Shown here: one piece after another, positions 1 through 10,696 of the stretch | Numbering within the stretch: the stretch's first letter is position 1 | How the letters are laid out: every line of letters begins with the position of its first letter | Assembly: GCA_023014335.1 (NCBI GenBank) | Contig: JAECYW010000021.1 | Location: 1,178,001-1,242,000 of the forward strand | Direction of reading: 5' to 3' | Origin: Galerina marginata | Lineage: Eukaryota > Basidiomycota > Agaricomycetes > Agaricales > Galerinaceae | Length of the DNA stretch: 64,000 nt | Made by a program: the position numbers and the translations under genes | Notes under the pieces: generated by a model | The model's input: the letters and a program-made list of their open reading frames with translations, nothing else | Database searches by the model: none | What the model was told of the DNA's origin: nothing

Positions 1-1977
1 TTTCAAAGAATATACGCAAACTAGTTCTGAACCGATTCTTGGTGTTGGCAGCATCCATAATGTCCATTGGAAGCAACATTTGCTAAAAATCAGTCTGCGT
101 TCGAGGCGGGAAATTCAACCTCTGGTGAGTTCTATCTTCCTGCAACCTAAAATTAACTATGATTCTACAGAGTACATATTCGTATACCTATGCTAGGCAG
201 CGACATCCATACACCACACACTACATCGGATTCCCTTTCCAAACAGAAAATCGACAACCCAAGCCCTAGCGCATCCAAATTAGAAATTGACCTTCAGCGA
301 CGTACTGCATTTTCGTTCAGGATATACCTGACAAGAGTATAGATAAGTCTTTAAATATAGCCCTTCCTAACCATATATTCTTGTTCTTCGTGGAGTTTAT
401 CCCCGCCGTCTTGATAGAAGGGACACCGACTTACAGAAGTGGCGAGGATGAAACTTCTCATCGTCTCCCCCACTGACGGGGCTGAAATTTAACTTCTTGA
501 CCCCTCTAAGATCGGACGTCGAGGTCATGCGCTGCCTTACTCATTCGTCGTTTTTCTATTGAGTACGTTAGACCCAAACCTATAAGTAGTCTGTCCTATA
601 TATGGGCAGTTCTTCCGATGCGACGTCGGAGTATAGGACCATCTGACCAATTCATCATGCTTCCATTACAATAACTTTGACACTACTTATCAGTGGTGTA
701 TCAGTGGTCATTGATCGCCAAAATGGCATCCTATTGCCGGGCTTGTGTGTGTTCCTTCAAACAAAATTTCATCTCTGCGGTTATTATTGTATCCCTAATG
801 ATAAGAATGAACTTCATGGATATGTAGGATATGTTGTACTTATCGGTTTGAAAACGGAATACTTTCACCTTCTACCAGCACACCTGCGGTTCTGTCAGGA
901 AGTCATTTAAAGGCACACTTAATTTCTGATCTTGATTGTTTGCCTGATGAAAAATCAATTGTTAATTGGACCGTCGCATTCTAAAGCTGTCTTTGAGAGC
1001 TCTCGTCGTAGGAAGTGGCATCAAGCCAACCGGCCAGACGGGTTTAAGTTTACGACGGCCAAGGACGGGCTCATATCTATTTGGAACTGCGCCCGAGTAA
1101 GTCATTCGCTTCGATAATTCGTCCGAGCGCAACTGCTTATTTTGGACCACGAGCACGTTTGAAATGCCTTCTTTTCATACTTTTTTCTTCTGATCAAGCC
1201 GTCGTTCCGCCAGCCTTCTAGACGCATATTGGTGCCAATTCATTGCTCGCCTTTACCCAAAAATATTTGACATGCGCAGAGCCTAGAAATCGCCATGACT
1301 CGTCTTCAAACAAATGTTCACCTGTCAGGCTTTTTATGAATCATTTAATGGATGGGCGGTGACAATTTGCAATTATCGGCGTCTGCTGAAATAAACTCTC
1401 TGTTCGCCGTGTGCGTACCTTAGGTGCCGCCGACTCTTTGCCAGTGGTTATGGAAACCTTCTTCAATAGTCACGATATCAGTCACCTTCTGAGCAGCACT
1501 TCTTACCTGGCACCTTCGTTATTGCACTGAGCACCTGGGGATTGCAATCAGGTTCAAGAACTTGAAGAAGATTGATGAAGTTGTACTTGGTTTGCCTTGG
1601 TTCTATCTCTATCGATTGTTCCGCCCGTATCCTGCAACCAACACCACCCAGGGTAGTTGGAGCTTCCAGGTTATTTTCTGCAACGCCTGCGGCGTCATCG
1701 TAAACACTTGAGCAACGCAAAGGATGGTCGAGGTCCTTTCCAGGTACTCCGAGTCGGTGTTGCCTTGGTGAATTGAGTAGAAAATCGTCACATTCTTACC
1801 ACAAAATAGATTTGAGGAAAAAAATGTGTGTAGAGCAGATAACAGTAGCGCGCAAAGATGCCAACATTAGTTATGGTTACTTGACTTTGTCTGTCCTGAT
1901 CGGTGCTTTATACTTGAGAGACTCGATGGCGGCCCACAAAACATGGATTAACCCTTACATGAGGAAGACCGATGACT
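1..1977. other. Gene-free left end
   Basis: No reading frame here shows a recognisable domain, a plausible exon chain or a codon pattern like that of the supported genes. The longest open frames are about 60-80 codons on both strands and overlap each other. No tRNA-like B box was seen. It is treated as intergenic or eroded sequence. Confidence 0.5.
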
Positions 1978-2227
1978 GAATATTGTGAACCCATACCTAG
2001 TGTACATTACCATAGTTTAGCATAGCACAACCCACATAACACAGCACGCTCGACGTGCACTCGCGCCTTACAATAAGGCCCATCCGCTGTTGTAGAGTTA
2101 GACTAGAGCGCTAGATTAGCACAAGACTGCAAGGGCCTCCAGTAGATCAAGTAGTTAGCCGTCCTACATAAGGCGCACGCCTCAAAGGACAGTGAAACAA
2201 GGAAAAAAAAAAAGAATATTGTGAACC
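1978..2227 (+). mobile_element. Short poly(A) retroposon (SINE-like) with 14-bp target-site duplication
   Basis: The 14-mer GAATATTGTGAACC occurs at 1978-1991 and again exactly at 2214-2227. Between the copies lies a 222-bp insert whose 3' end is a run of 11 A residues (2203-2213) that abuts the second copy directly. A perfect duplication plus a terminal poly(A) tail is the signature of target-primed reverse transcription by a non-LTR (LINE) machinery, so the insert is a SINE, a retroposed small RNA or a truncated LINE 3' end. No tRNA A or B box was found at its 5' end, so the parent RNA is not identified. Confidence 0.65.
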
Positions 2228-4285
2228 AGTCAACATGAAGTTGTACTCACATCCTGCAGAATATGCCAAGTGGATGATTAGGTGAACTCTAATCGTTTTC
2301 GCAGGTGAGTATCAGAAACACATTTGTTCATGATTGGAAAAGGTAATCCTGACAGGTGCTGTGATGGGACTTATTTCCGAGGGGCTTGAGATCAAGAGAA
2401 AAAGGAAAATCCTTTAGCCGTTCTAGAAAAGAAAACATGTTTATCAAGAAATTCGTGAGAACGACAACTTCCACAGTGTAGAGACTTGGCCATGTGAAGG
2501 ACGAAGCCTGGAACGTCAGAAACAAAATCAGAAAGGAAGGAGAAATACAGGTTTGCCCACAGTCCAGGCGATTCTTTTACGGTCCCACCATCTGGCCAAG
2601 GACGCTTTGATAAGGCGTCATAATCCAAGATGCCACTCGGGTCCTAAGCTTCACAAGCTGCACGACGTTCCTCCGCAATTTTAGCTTGGAATCCTGATAG
2701 TGATGAGGAATCGAAGGCGCTGGACGCGGTGTTTCTTTGAGTGAGAGAAGAAGACAAAAAAATAACTTTGAATCTTCGTGGAAGAGGCCTAAAACAGACC
2801 TTATTTGACTAGTCGACTCAATAAGAGTCATCGCGCCGGTGGTCACCTCGTTAAGTATTGCTTGATCTTCTTGTTTCAAGGTTTAATCAGTCAAGATAGA
2901 AGGGGATGATAAAATAGAAAGGAAAAATTGGAAAGGGAGTTCAAACACTTACCCTACAAAGAATGCTCATGTTATCGTTCGCTATCTCCGCCCTCCCTCT
3001 TCGCCAAAATAAATTCCCATGTCACGTACACCTGCAGAATCCTGTCTTGCGCTGGGCGGGATACATCTCACCAGTTGCCTGCATTTCGCAGGATTGCCCA
3101 AGTTTTAGAGTAACGGCAAAAATTATTGAGCGAACAGAGATAATGATATCTTTGCCGAATGCCTACGAGATGATAGCGGATGAACCGTATTGACGCCCAA
3201 AAATCCCTGTCGCCAAGCCTGACCTAGTAATCGTTTGATTCGGGTTCAACGGCTAACATTCGTTCGGCGTGAGCATTGAGAATGCGGGGTAATCAGGGAT
3301 GAAAAGAAGCCCGTTTGCGCTGAAGACATGAAAGTTTTGACATGAAAGTAACGTCCCAACAGTGTTTCCGGGTAGAATTGTTGAAGGTGGTCACAGACGG
3401 GATCGCACAAGGACATCGTCGCTCAGACAGCGGGTATCAAGGCTGTTGAACACCGGTTTGCGTTCCTTCCCTGTATATTAGGGGCCGTCAATAAATAATA
3501 ACGCATGTCTCAACGCAATGGCGAAGAGTATAGGTTCCAGGAGGGCCATTTCACGGGGTTGGATTGCATCCTTAGCATTTTTCGTCGTTCATGGCACGCG
3601 AATGTACGTGTAGCCACGCGTTCCTTAGAAAGGTGCCTCGATATCGTGAATATGGCGGGCCAGGGTGACTGATCTGCGTCTCAAGTTCAGTAGAGGCGCG
3701 GACAGAACCGTAGGCTACCGTAGGTCCCGAAATGAAAAGCATATCGGGTCATTCTACAGACCGAGAAGCGAACATCGAAGTCGAAAGACAAAAACGACGA
3801 GCGAGTCACTACTGGAGGTACTGCAGGTTATGGTACTGCGAGCCACCTATGTCTGGCTCACAACTGGCAAAGCAGAAGCCTGTAAGCACGTAAGGATGTA
3901 AGCACGAAGCAGGATCCCCAGATTCCAACAAGTTCGGACAGGAATTTGAACAAGGCGACCAACCGCAAATGCAACCACCGAAACGACATTGCAAAAGATT
4001 CGTGCAGCCAAAGAGAACAATATCATCCATGTTTACAGAGGGAGTTAAGGGAAGATAAGATTTTTAGTCCTCTAGGCCATTTTTCGTAGTGGGATGAAGC
4101 AGTGAATTGCAGGCAAGTTGGTTTTGTCAAAAGTTTTGTTTGGGGTTTCTGCAGCGGATCAACAAGCCGCTTGACTTTCCCACGTTATTGCCAAAAAATA
4201 TTGATCCATCATCCAAGGCGTTCAACTTTTTTTTGTCATATATATTCTTTCAGCTACACTATCACATTCCGCTCATACTAACGAT
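2228..4285. other. Intergenic, nothing recognised
   Basis: Frames of up to about 100 codons exist (for example minus strand 2577-2879), but none shows a domain or extends through credible splice sites. The last part (about 4239-4245, TATATAT) may be the core promoter of the gene that starts at 4286. Confidence 0.45.
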
Positions 4286-5322
4286 ATGGCACCGCGAAAA
4301 GACGCCAGTTCAGGCTCTGACTCCGACTCGGACGTACCAGAAGCAATCCCGCTATCTCAGTCCAAAAAACAAATCCAAAAACTCGAAAGCTCACGCAAAA
4401 ATGCTATTTTGGCCGAACGCCAAAGTCGAAAAACCCAGAACAGGGAGCGGGATAGGAAGTTGAAGGAGAGAGCAGAGAAGAATAAAAAGCCGGTGAAGGA
4501 TATGGGCAAAGGAAAGGAGGAAAGTGAGGAAGATGACGATGAAGAGGAAGAGGAAGCTGTGGACGGTCTAGAGGCTAGGATGTTACGTGCAATGAAGGAC
4601 GCGCAGGAGGAGGAGGATGAAGAGGACGAGGAAGGTTTTGAAGGTTTCGGCAATGTGCAACTCGACGAGGACGAGGACGAATCAGGCAGCCAAGACAGCG
4701 AGGCAGACGATAGCGAGGAGGAGGAGGAGGTGAGCGACGACGACGACGAAAGCCGGGATTCCGAAGAATCTGAAGGAGAAGAAGAGCCCGAACGGCCTTC
4801 CAAACCGAAAACCTCAACAAAATTCAACCCAGATCACCTTCCCGACGCACTCTTCGAAGCCGCGTTTGCATCTCAGACTGGTACCAAGCGGACGTTCACA
4901 GACGACGCGGATATTACCTCCTCCAAAAGGAAAACCTCCCCTCGAGCGACGAAGAAGCGTAAGACCAATCCGAAAGCGCCAAAAGACATTATCGTTGGGT
5001 ACGCGCTTCCAATAACGCTCCATACAATTTCACAGCTCACTCAATAAACCGCATAGCTCAAAGGCGATCCGCCTTCTGCCTTCATCGGCGCTGCCGGCGG
5101 CACCTTCTACTCTTCCTTCTCGGAAAATAAACAACTTTCTGAACAGGACACTTGCTCTCAAAGGAGGGAAACAACGAGCAAGAGGATGGGAGCGGAAACC
5201 AGGTAAGTGTATCCTTCCTTTTTGGCAATGGAAATGACTAAAGTTCCCCTTCCTTGGCAGCTAACATTGGTGTCCTACGGGCTGGAGCTGGACCTGCCCT
5301 TAATTTTGTCAGAAATAAATGA
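4286..5322 (+). CDS. Acidic/basic low-complexity protein, probably nucleolar
   Basis: Three phase-checked exons (4286-4998, 5057-5202, 5261-5322) give 306 residues. The N-terminal third is rich in Lys, Arg and Gln. The middle (about residues 75-170) is almost pure Asp/Glu/Ser acidic tract. A short ordered-looking motif (LPDALFEAAFAS) follows, then a Lys/Arg patch resembling a nuclear localisation signal. The C-terminus, encoded across both introns, is basic and hydrophobic (KINNFLNRTLALKGG, RGWERKP). Alternating acidic and basic blocks are typical of nucleolar ribosome-biogenesis factors, but I cannot name a family. The first intron ends in the sense codon pair GG|C, which joins the open frame to the C-terminal exon. 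Without splicing the frame stops at 5047. A long acidic antisense frame at 4357-4827 is a mirror of the Asp/Glu codons. Confidence 0.75.
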
Positions 5323-5650
5323 AATCTCCTTTGGAACCGTTCTTTCCTTGCCCGCTTGGGTATGCAGCCTACATTTACTATGTTCTCTTCCGTACGAAGA
5401 CTCGCTTTACGGATCAGATCGAAAGGGACGGTGACCGCGAATACTTGGTATCATGAACAACTCCGATACCTAAGGAATGGGCTTTTCTGTTCGCTCACAT
5501 ATCTAGGTCATTGATTCTGGGTAGCTATTCCTTAAACTGACACCTTTACTTGCGGAAAATGCTCGGAAAATGCAGTACTTGAAGTATTATTTGGTTAAGG
5601 CGGCAATAGTCCCTATTCCTAACATTCGCATGCCTACTAAATTTGTCAAG

Positions 5651-5813
5651 CTTCTAGAACCTGAAAGGCGAAGTGACGACTTTCTAGACAATTCGCTGAA
5701 TGAATTTCATCTCAAGGTTCGAATATTCTGGAGCTTGGGCCATTCGTTCGGATACGAATTTGGGACGTGGATTGATCCTTCATTCAATAACCTGTTTCTG
5801 GGCCATTCTAGAG
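5651..5813 (+). promoter_or_regulatory. Heat-shock element cluster upstream of the Hsp20 gene
   Basis: Alternating GAA/TTC pentamers fit heat-shock-factor sites: CTTCTAGAAC at 5651-5660, GAATATTCTGGAG at 5721-5733 (three alternating units) and TTCTAGAG at 5807-5813. They lie 135-300 bp upstream of the start codon of the small heat-shock protein gene. Binding of heat-shock factor is inferred from the family of the downstream gene. Confidence 0.65.
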
Positions 5814-5882
5814 CCCATGACATGACGACAAAGATGAGTGCGCTTGGCGATTCTACCAACTTCGAGGACACATCGACAGAGG

Positions 5883-5888
5883 TATAAA
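5883..5888 (+). promoter_or_regulatory. TATA box of the Hsp20 gene
   Basis: TATAAA lies 62 bp upstream of the ATG at 5950 and downstream of the heat-shock elements, the usual order for an inducible heat-shock promoter. Confidence 0.6.
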
Positions 5889-5949
5889 TTCGAGGCTGCT
5901 CGTCCCCAACCCCCACAGAAATTGCAAGAACTTCAAAACCAGCTACAAC

Positions 5950-6539
5950 ATGTCCAACGTCTTCTACTACGAACCCTTCTACGACTTCGAGCGCATTTTC
6001 GACGAAGCTTTTGCTGCTCGTCAGGCCGGCCACAACAATAATAACCACGCCCTGCAGCGCAATGCTCCAGGCGACGGTGCTGTGAGGCTCTTCAAACCAA
6101 GGTATGCAATTCTTCAGTTCGCATATTCATTTTGGAAGCTTTGCTCATATTCGCGTGTAGGATGGACCTCCACGAAGATGCGGAGAAGAACCTCGTTACA
6201 GCGACCTTTGAGCTCCCCGGACTCGTGAAGGACAACGTCCAGATCGACATCCAGAACAACCGCCTCACTGTTTCGGCTGAGGCCAAACAGGCAGACGAGT
6301 TCAACGAGCACGGCTATGCTGTTCGCGAGAGGCGCTTCGGCAAGTTTTCTCGCACCCTCCAGCTTCCTGCTGGTGTAAAGGTATGTGACGTTGCATTATT
6401 CGGTCAATAAGCTGTATATATTAACGACATCCTTGCACAGGATGACGAAATTAAGGCGTCCATGGAGAATGGTGTCCTCTCCGTCACCTTCCCCAAGTCG
6501 GCCCCCGAGCTCGCTCCCAAGAAAATCTCCATTTCTTAA
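5950..6539 (+). CDS. Small heat-shock protein, Hsp20/alpha-crystallin family
   Basis: Three phase-checked exons (5950-6101, 6161-6380, 6441-6539) encode 156 residues, the usual size of fungal Hsp20 proteins. The N-terminus (about residues 1-45) is variable, with aromatic residues and an Asn run. The alpha-crystallin domain follows: MDLHEDAEKNLVTATFELPG begins the first strands, then a beta strand with NRLTVSAEA, the RRFGKFSRTLQLP segment, and the closing strand NGVLSVTFPK. The C-terminal tail ends in KKISIS, which carries an I-x-I-type motif used for oligomer contacts. These proteins are ATP-independent holdases that bind unfolding proteins, mostly in the cytosol. No targeting signal is seen. 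The upstream heat-shock elements and TATA box suggest stress induction. An AATAAA polyadenylation-like signal is at 6675-6680. Confidence 0.95.
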
Positions 6540-6807
6540 ATGATGCGCCTTTGAATTGGAATGTAATATGTAGTACCCGACGGTTACCCGACCCATTTCC
6601 CTACAACGATGATGATCGAAAACATTCGGAGGAGTCCCCTGGAGAATTGTGCATGTATTTTTAGAACTGTTTCCAATAAATCCCTTTTGTGATTATTTAT
6701 AAATAGAACATATGACGTTCATCAAACCCAATGCCAAAGTACAGTCCCCGCGACGATAAAGGTCCCTCCAGACCCCATTCACCGGCCCAGAAATATGCAA
6801 TGGGGTG

Positions 6808-6815
6808 TATAAATA
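6808..6815 (+). promoter_or_regulatory. TATA box of the CipC-like gene
   Basis: TATAAATA lies 154 bp upstream of the ATG at 6969, leaving room for a roughly 120-nt leader. It is the only good TATA match between the Hsp20 polyadenylation signal and the gene. Confidence 0.45.
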
Positions 6816-6968
6816 AGCTGGAACGGCTCCATGGGACCTAGCAGTGATCATCGGTGATGTCATTATCGAAAAATGCTTTAAAACGTTGACCATCTTCTAA
6901 GCTTCCCGCAGTTCCCCTTTCCACGACATCTCACCTACTTTTTCTTACCACATACACATTTCATCGAC

Positions 6969-7559
6969 ATGGGTTGGTTCAGCAACGATTCCGATCAAGC
7001 CCAGGCATACGATACTGTATGTATGCCTTTATGTTTCTTCAATCGTGATACTGACCGACGTTATCGATTCAGGTGGTAAACGCCCCCCACAAAGCAGAGT
7101 TATCTCATGAGCTCATCGCTGCTGCCGCTTCCTACGAGGTAACTGTCGTTGATAACGCATGGTTTTCTGCTTCTGACTTGTAGTTTCCAGGCTGCCAAGC
7201 AATACGAGAAGCACGTTGCGGCGAACGGGAAACCCTCTTCTCACTCTGAGGCAAAGGAGATCTTGTAAGACACAAAATAATGTCTTGTCTCAAACCTTTC
7301 TCACTGTAAAACAGGGCTGGTCTCTCTGGCGCTTTCATTGACCGCATCGTCGAGACCAAAGGGGTACGCAGACTTACTTTAGTGGAGCTATGTCATTTAA
7401 CTGACATAAAATATGAATAAAGCTGGACTACGTCGATACCGAGAAGGCTAAGCACCATGGTAAGCAGTTGGACTTAAGGCAGGATTTACCTGTTGTCTTA
7501 CTTTTCGTGTAACAGCCAAGGAACAGCTCCGCGAGGCCTCTGAAAGCGACTACAACTGA
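6969..7559 (+). CDS. cipC: CipC-like stress/antibiotic-response protein
   Basis: Six small phase-checked exons (6969-7016, 7073-7138, 7191-7264, 7315-7363, 7423-7459, 7516-7559) encode 105 residues. The protein opens with MGWFSNDSDQAQAYD. It continues with the segment NAPHKAELSHELIAAAASYE, then AKQYEKHVAANGKP, KEILAGLSGAFIDR and a final charged KAKHHAKEQLRE helix. This series matches the fungal CipC family, first described as concanamycin-induced protein C in Aspergillus nidulans. CipC proteins are small soluble helical proteins that accumulate under drug and other stress. Their biochemical activity is not known. The gene is downstream of the heat-shock gene on the same strand but has its own TATA-like box. 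Five introns in a 591-bp gene is high, though typical of Agaricomycetes. Confidence 0.9.
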
Positions 7560-8023
7560 TGGACAAATTAAATGATTGTTGTAACAATAGACCTGGACTA
7601 GATATGGACTTTAAATGAACTTGATTTTGTGCACGCGCGTCCAGATTTCCATGGTTTTGTCAGTTTGGAGCCCGCACTTTTCATTTCTTTACGTTATCCT
7701 CAAAGACCGGAAAGCGGATGAAAGGGTGAAAGGGGAATGTATAACACAAGCGGTTCCCGTTAGAGTGTAATCCTCCTACGTGGTAAATGAAATATTTCGT
7801 GTTCAACCTAAAAATATTGAGGAGTTCTAGTTTGACAATCGCGAAATACGAGGGCCTACGTTGAAAAAGTATTCAATAGCATCTACTTAGGCGAAAACGC
7901 GGCGGAATCCAACCGCCAGCCGAAACAGAAACCAAACCACCTATCTACACGACTAAGTAATAAAAATACTGCATATATATGATACAAAGAGCGCAAACAT
8001 CCATGCATGAGCTTACTACACAC
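7560..8023. other. Convergent intergenic region
   Basis: This separates the 3' ends of the CipC-like gene (plus) and chk1 (minus). Apart from AT-rich stretches that could serve as 3' processing signals, nothing was recognised. Confidence 0.5.
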
Positions 8024-10319
8024 CTACCTATTATTCTTCCTCAAAACATGAGGTTCAACAATCGAACACTGTATAACGCCCCTCCAAAGCTGCCTCCACG
8101 AGATCGGGTTTCCCTCGTCCCTACGCATCACGCAAAAGCTGCCCTCGATCTCCTCGTCGCCCATATGCCCTGTTGGTCGATAAACAAACCGCTCGACCTC
8201 GACCCACCCTTTGAACATCTGCTTCCTCAGATCCCAGCCGCCGATTCTCAGCTTCCACACCTCCACCCCGCGCTCGTTGACGACGGGTTTTGGAGCGAGT
8301 TTTGTTTTGCATCGTGTGTCTGGCGACTCGAGGTATTCCTGGATGAGCATTATCAGAAGGGAAGGACCCAGGGAGGCGTAGAATCTTGTTAGGTGTGGTG
8401 TGTAGCGGGAACCGGATTGTGTTTGGGACTGGTAAACGACCAGAAGTTGAGACATAAGCGTTGAGAAAAAAAGGGAGATGACGAACGAAGAGCATAAGAG
8501 ATTGTGTAAATTGCGATTGGTGAGTGGCTGAGAGCATAACTTCGTCTCCATCTATATCCATTCCTCTGCAAAACCTGTTAGCTCTCGTTCTCATCCAAGC
8601 GAGTCAATATTGGGGCGTGGAGACTTACTCGTTCATCCCCGCACCGAAATTGGGAGCAGCTAGATCTAAGTCACCGTTGTCGCGTAAAGGTTGCGTGAGT
8701 ATCTCAGCGATTTCTGCAGGATTGCGGTTCGCCAGCTGACTCTGCCTGTTAAATGTAAATCACTTAAGCGTTGAAATGTGTAGTGACAGGGATAGAAAGC
8801 CTGACCTCATACACCAAGGGTGCTGAAAAACATCGTCAAGTGTCATCCGGCGCGCAGGGTCGACAGTTAACATTCCCTTGATAAGTGCTGCAAAATTTGA
8901 AGTCCGTCAGAGAGTCACGTATTCATAGTTTGGAAAAAAAAAAGAAAAAAGGGACGCACATAAAGGCCCATGCGGTATCCTATTCCATGGCTCTTCAGAG
9001 AATATCTCGCCCGAAACATATCGGCAGAATTCAGAACTGCTGGCGGTAGGTTCGTCCCAAGGGGTATCTATTTCGAATAGTTAGATTTCGGATCATTTCG
9101 CGACACTAGAAAGAAAGGCACAGATAGCTTACTTCCAGCGAGGAGAGTGAACAGAATAACACCGACGCCCCATACGTCAATCGGCTCTGCATGATACGCC
9201 TTGTCGCTGTTGAGCTATATAAAACCAAGGGAAGTCGGAGGTGGAATAGTGAGCCAAAGACAGAGATTTACCTCGGGGGCCACGTAGGGCAGACTACCAC
9301 ACCTTTCTGTAAGCATTCTGGTCTTCCCAGACTCTTTGAGGCGAAATACTGAGGAAAGGCCAAAGTCGGAAATTTTTAGTGTTCCAGCCGCGTCGAGCAG
9401 GAGGTTTTCGGGCTTTAAATCGCGATGGCATACCCCTTGGGAATGAATATAGTGCTATAAGTTGGAAAGAGGAACTTTGAGTGACAAAAAGGACCAAATG
9501 AACAAAGAACGTACCATGCCTGAGATGAGTTGGTTGAAATATAACTGTGCAATATCCTCTCCAACACCGACATCCGCGGCTGGGACGAGAAAATAATGAA
9601 ATGAAAGCAAAAATAAATGGCAACGGGAAGAACATACCGATTTTGTCAAATAAATCACCTCCACTTGCCAATTCCAAAAGCATATAGATCCCGGGCACAT
9701 AAGTTAGCTTGTGCTTCAATTCTACCACAACAGCGTTCAGAAACTCGAGGACGTTGGAGTGCTTCAGCGCAGAGTGCACGCGCATCTCTTTCTCGATGTT
9801 TTTCCTGTCTTTTTCTGTCGTTTCTTCAGTGAACATGATGAGCTTGCAAGCGGCGACACGGTGTTCGGGGATGTTTACTGCGCGAAAGACACTAAATAGA
9901 AAGGAAAGGAGTTGGTGAGTACCGACCATAAAATGACGCCAGCGAACGAGATATAAATAAGTTTGGTTGAGCAACCAATCGCAGTCTCCCTTCAACCACT
10001 GCGAGGAGCCTGAAAGCTGGAAATTGTCCCGGTAAAGGAATCATTAAAAGGTGAATGTGCCACTAAGTGCATGGTCCAACCAACGTTAATCATGCAGGCC
10101 TTTCACAACTCCTTCCCTTGTTGCTTTGTTAAAAGCTCTACCAGCCACGCCGCATTTCTTTGAGATTACTGATAGCCACACACCTCGAGAAGCCGCCTCC
10201 CCCAATCTGGTCCACCAGCTCATATCCTACGCGTCGTTGAAACCCGTTAGCGTTATCGGATTCCAGAAGAAACATACAAACAACATACCAACAATTGCAG
10301 GGTACTTGGCGCCTGGCAT
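8024..10319 (-). CDS. chk1: Checkpoint serine/threonine kinase Chk1
   Basis: Eleven phase-checked exons (10319-10289, 10226-10184, 9891-9638, 9579-9515, 9454-9272, 9214-9133, 9067-8960, 8887-8806, 8745-8629, 8565-8487, 8428-8024) encode 482 residues, the normal size for Chk1. The kinase domain is complete: glycine-rich loop IGGGGFSSV (18-26), ATP lysine K41, a GGDLFDKI segment in the hinge region, catalytic HRDLKPEN with D143, DFG (161-163), and [10 protein letters not shown] ending at E192. The helix after the activation loop contains [16 protein letters not shown]. The C-terminal exon (about residues 349-482) matches the KA1-like regulatory domain of Chk1. Chk1 is activated by the ATR-type kinase and delays mitosis after DNA damage or stalled replication. 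The first exon encodes only ten residues and was placed by the splice that restores KYPAIVGYELV. Between exons 8 and 9 the donor was chosen to keep HPWCMR in frame. Confidence 0.95.
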
Positions 10320-10696
10320 GGTATAAAACAAGTAGAAAGAATCCAATGAGTAGGATGTGGGTAGCCAAGAAAGATGATGGTGAACGGACGGTATGTTGAA
10401 AGAAATGTTTTTTTCAACTTCCCATCAATGTGGCAGACCAATTTGCGCGACGCATCACGGTCACGTGGTATGTTGGAACGTTTGTGACTCACACCTCGGC
10501 CCAAGTTTCGTTCCCGGTTACCGACGCCGCCCGCTACTCAGCTGCAGGCGTTGACAAGTAATTTGAGAAAGGGTACCAAATACTTATTTTTTGAAGGTAC
10601 GTTCCTTAAGTTGATTTCCCACAAAGTTTCCCCGACTCAATTCCTTGTCCTGTCTGTACACAAATCCGCTATTTCTTTCAATACCTCGTCAGAGGT

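Noticed and set aside
4357..4827. 156-codon minus-strand frame rich in Ser
   Set aside because: It is the mirror of the Asp/Glu codons of the acidic protein on the plus strand and has no splice or domain support.
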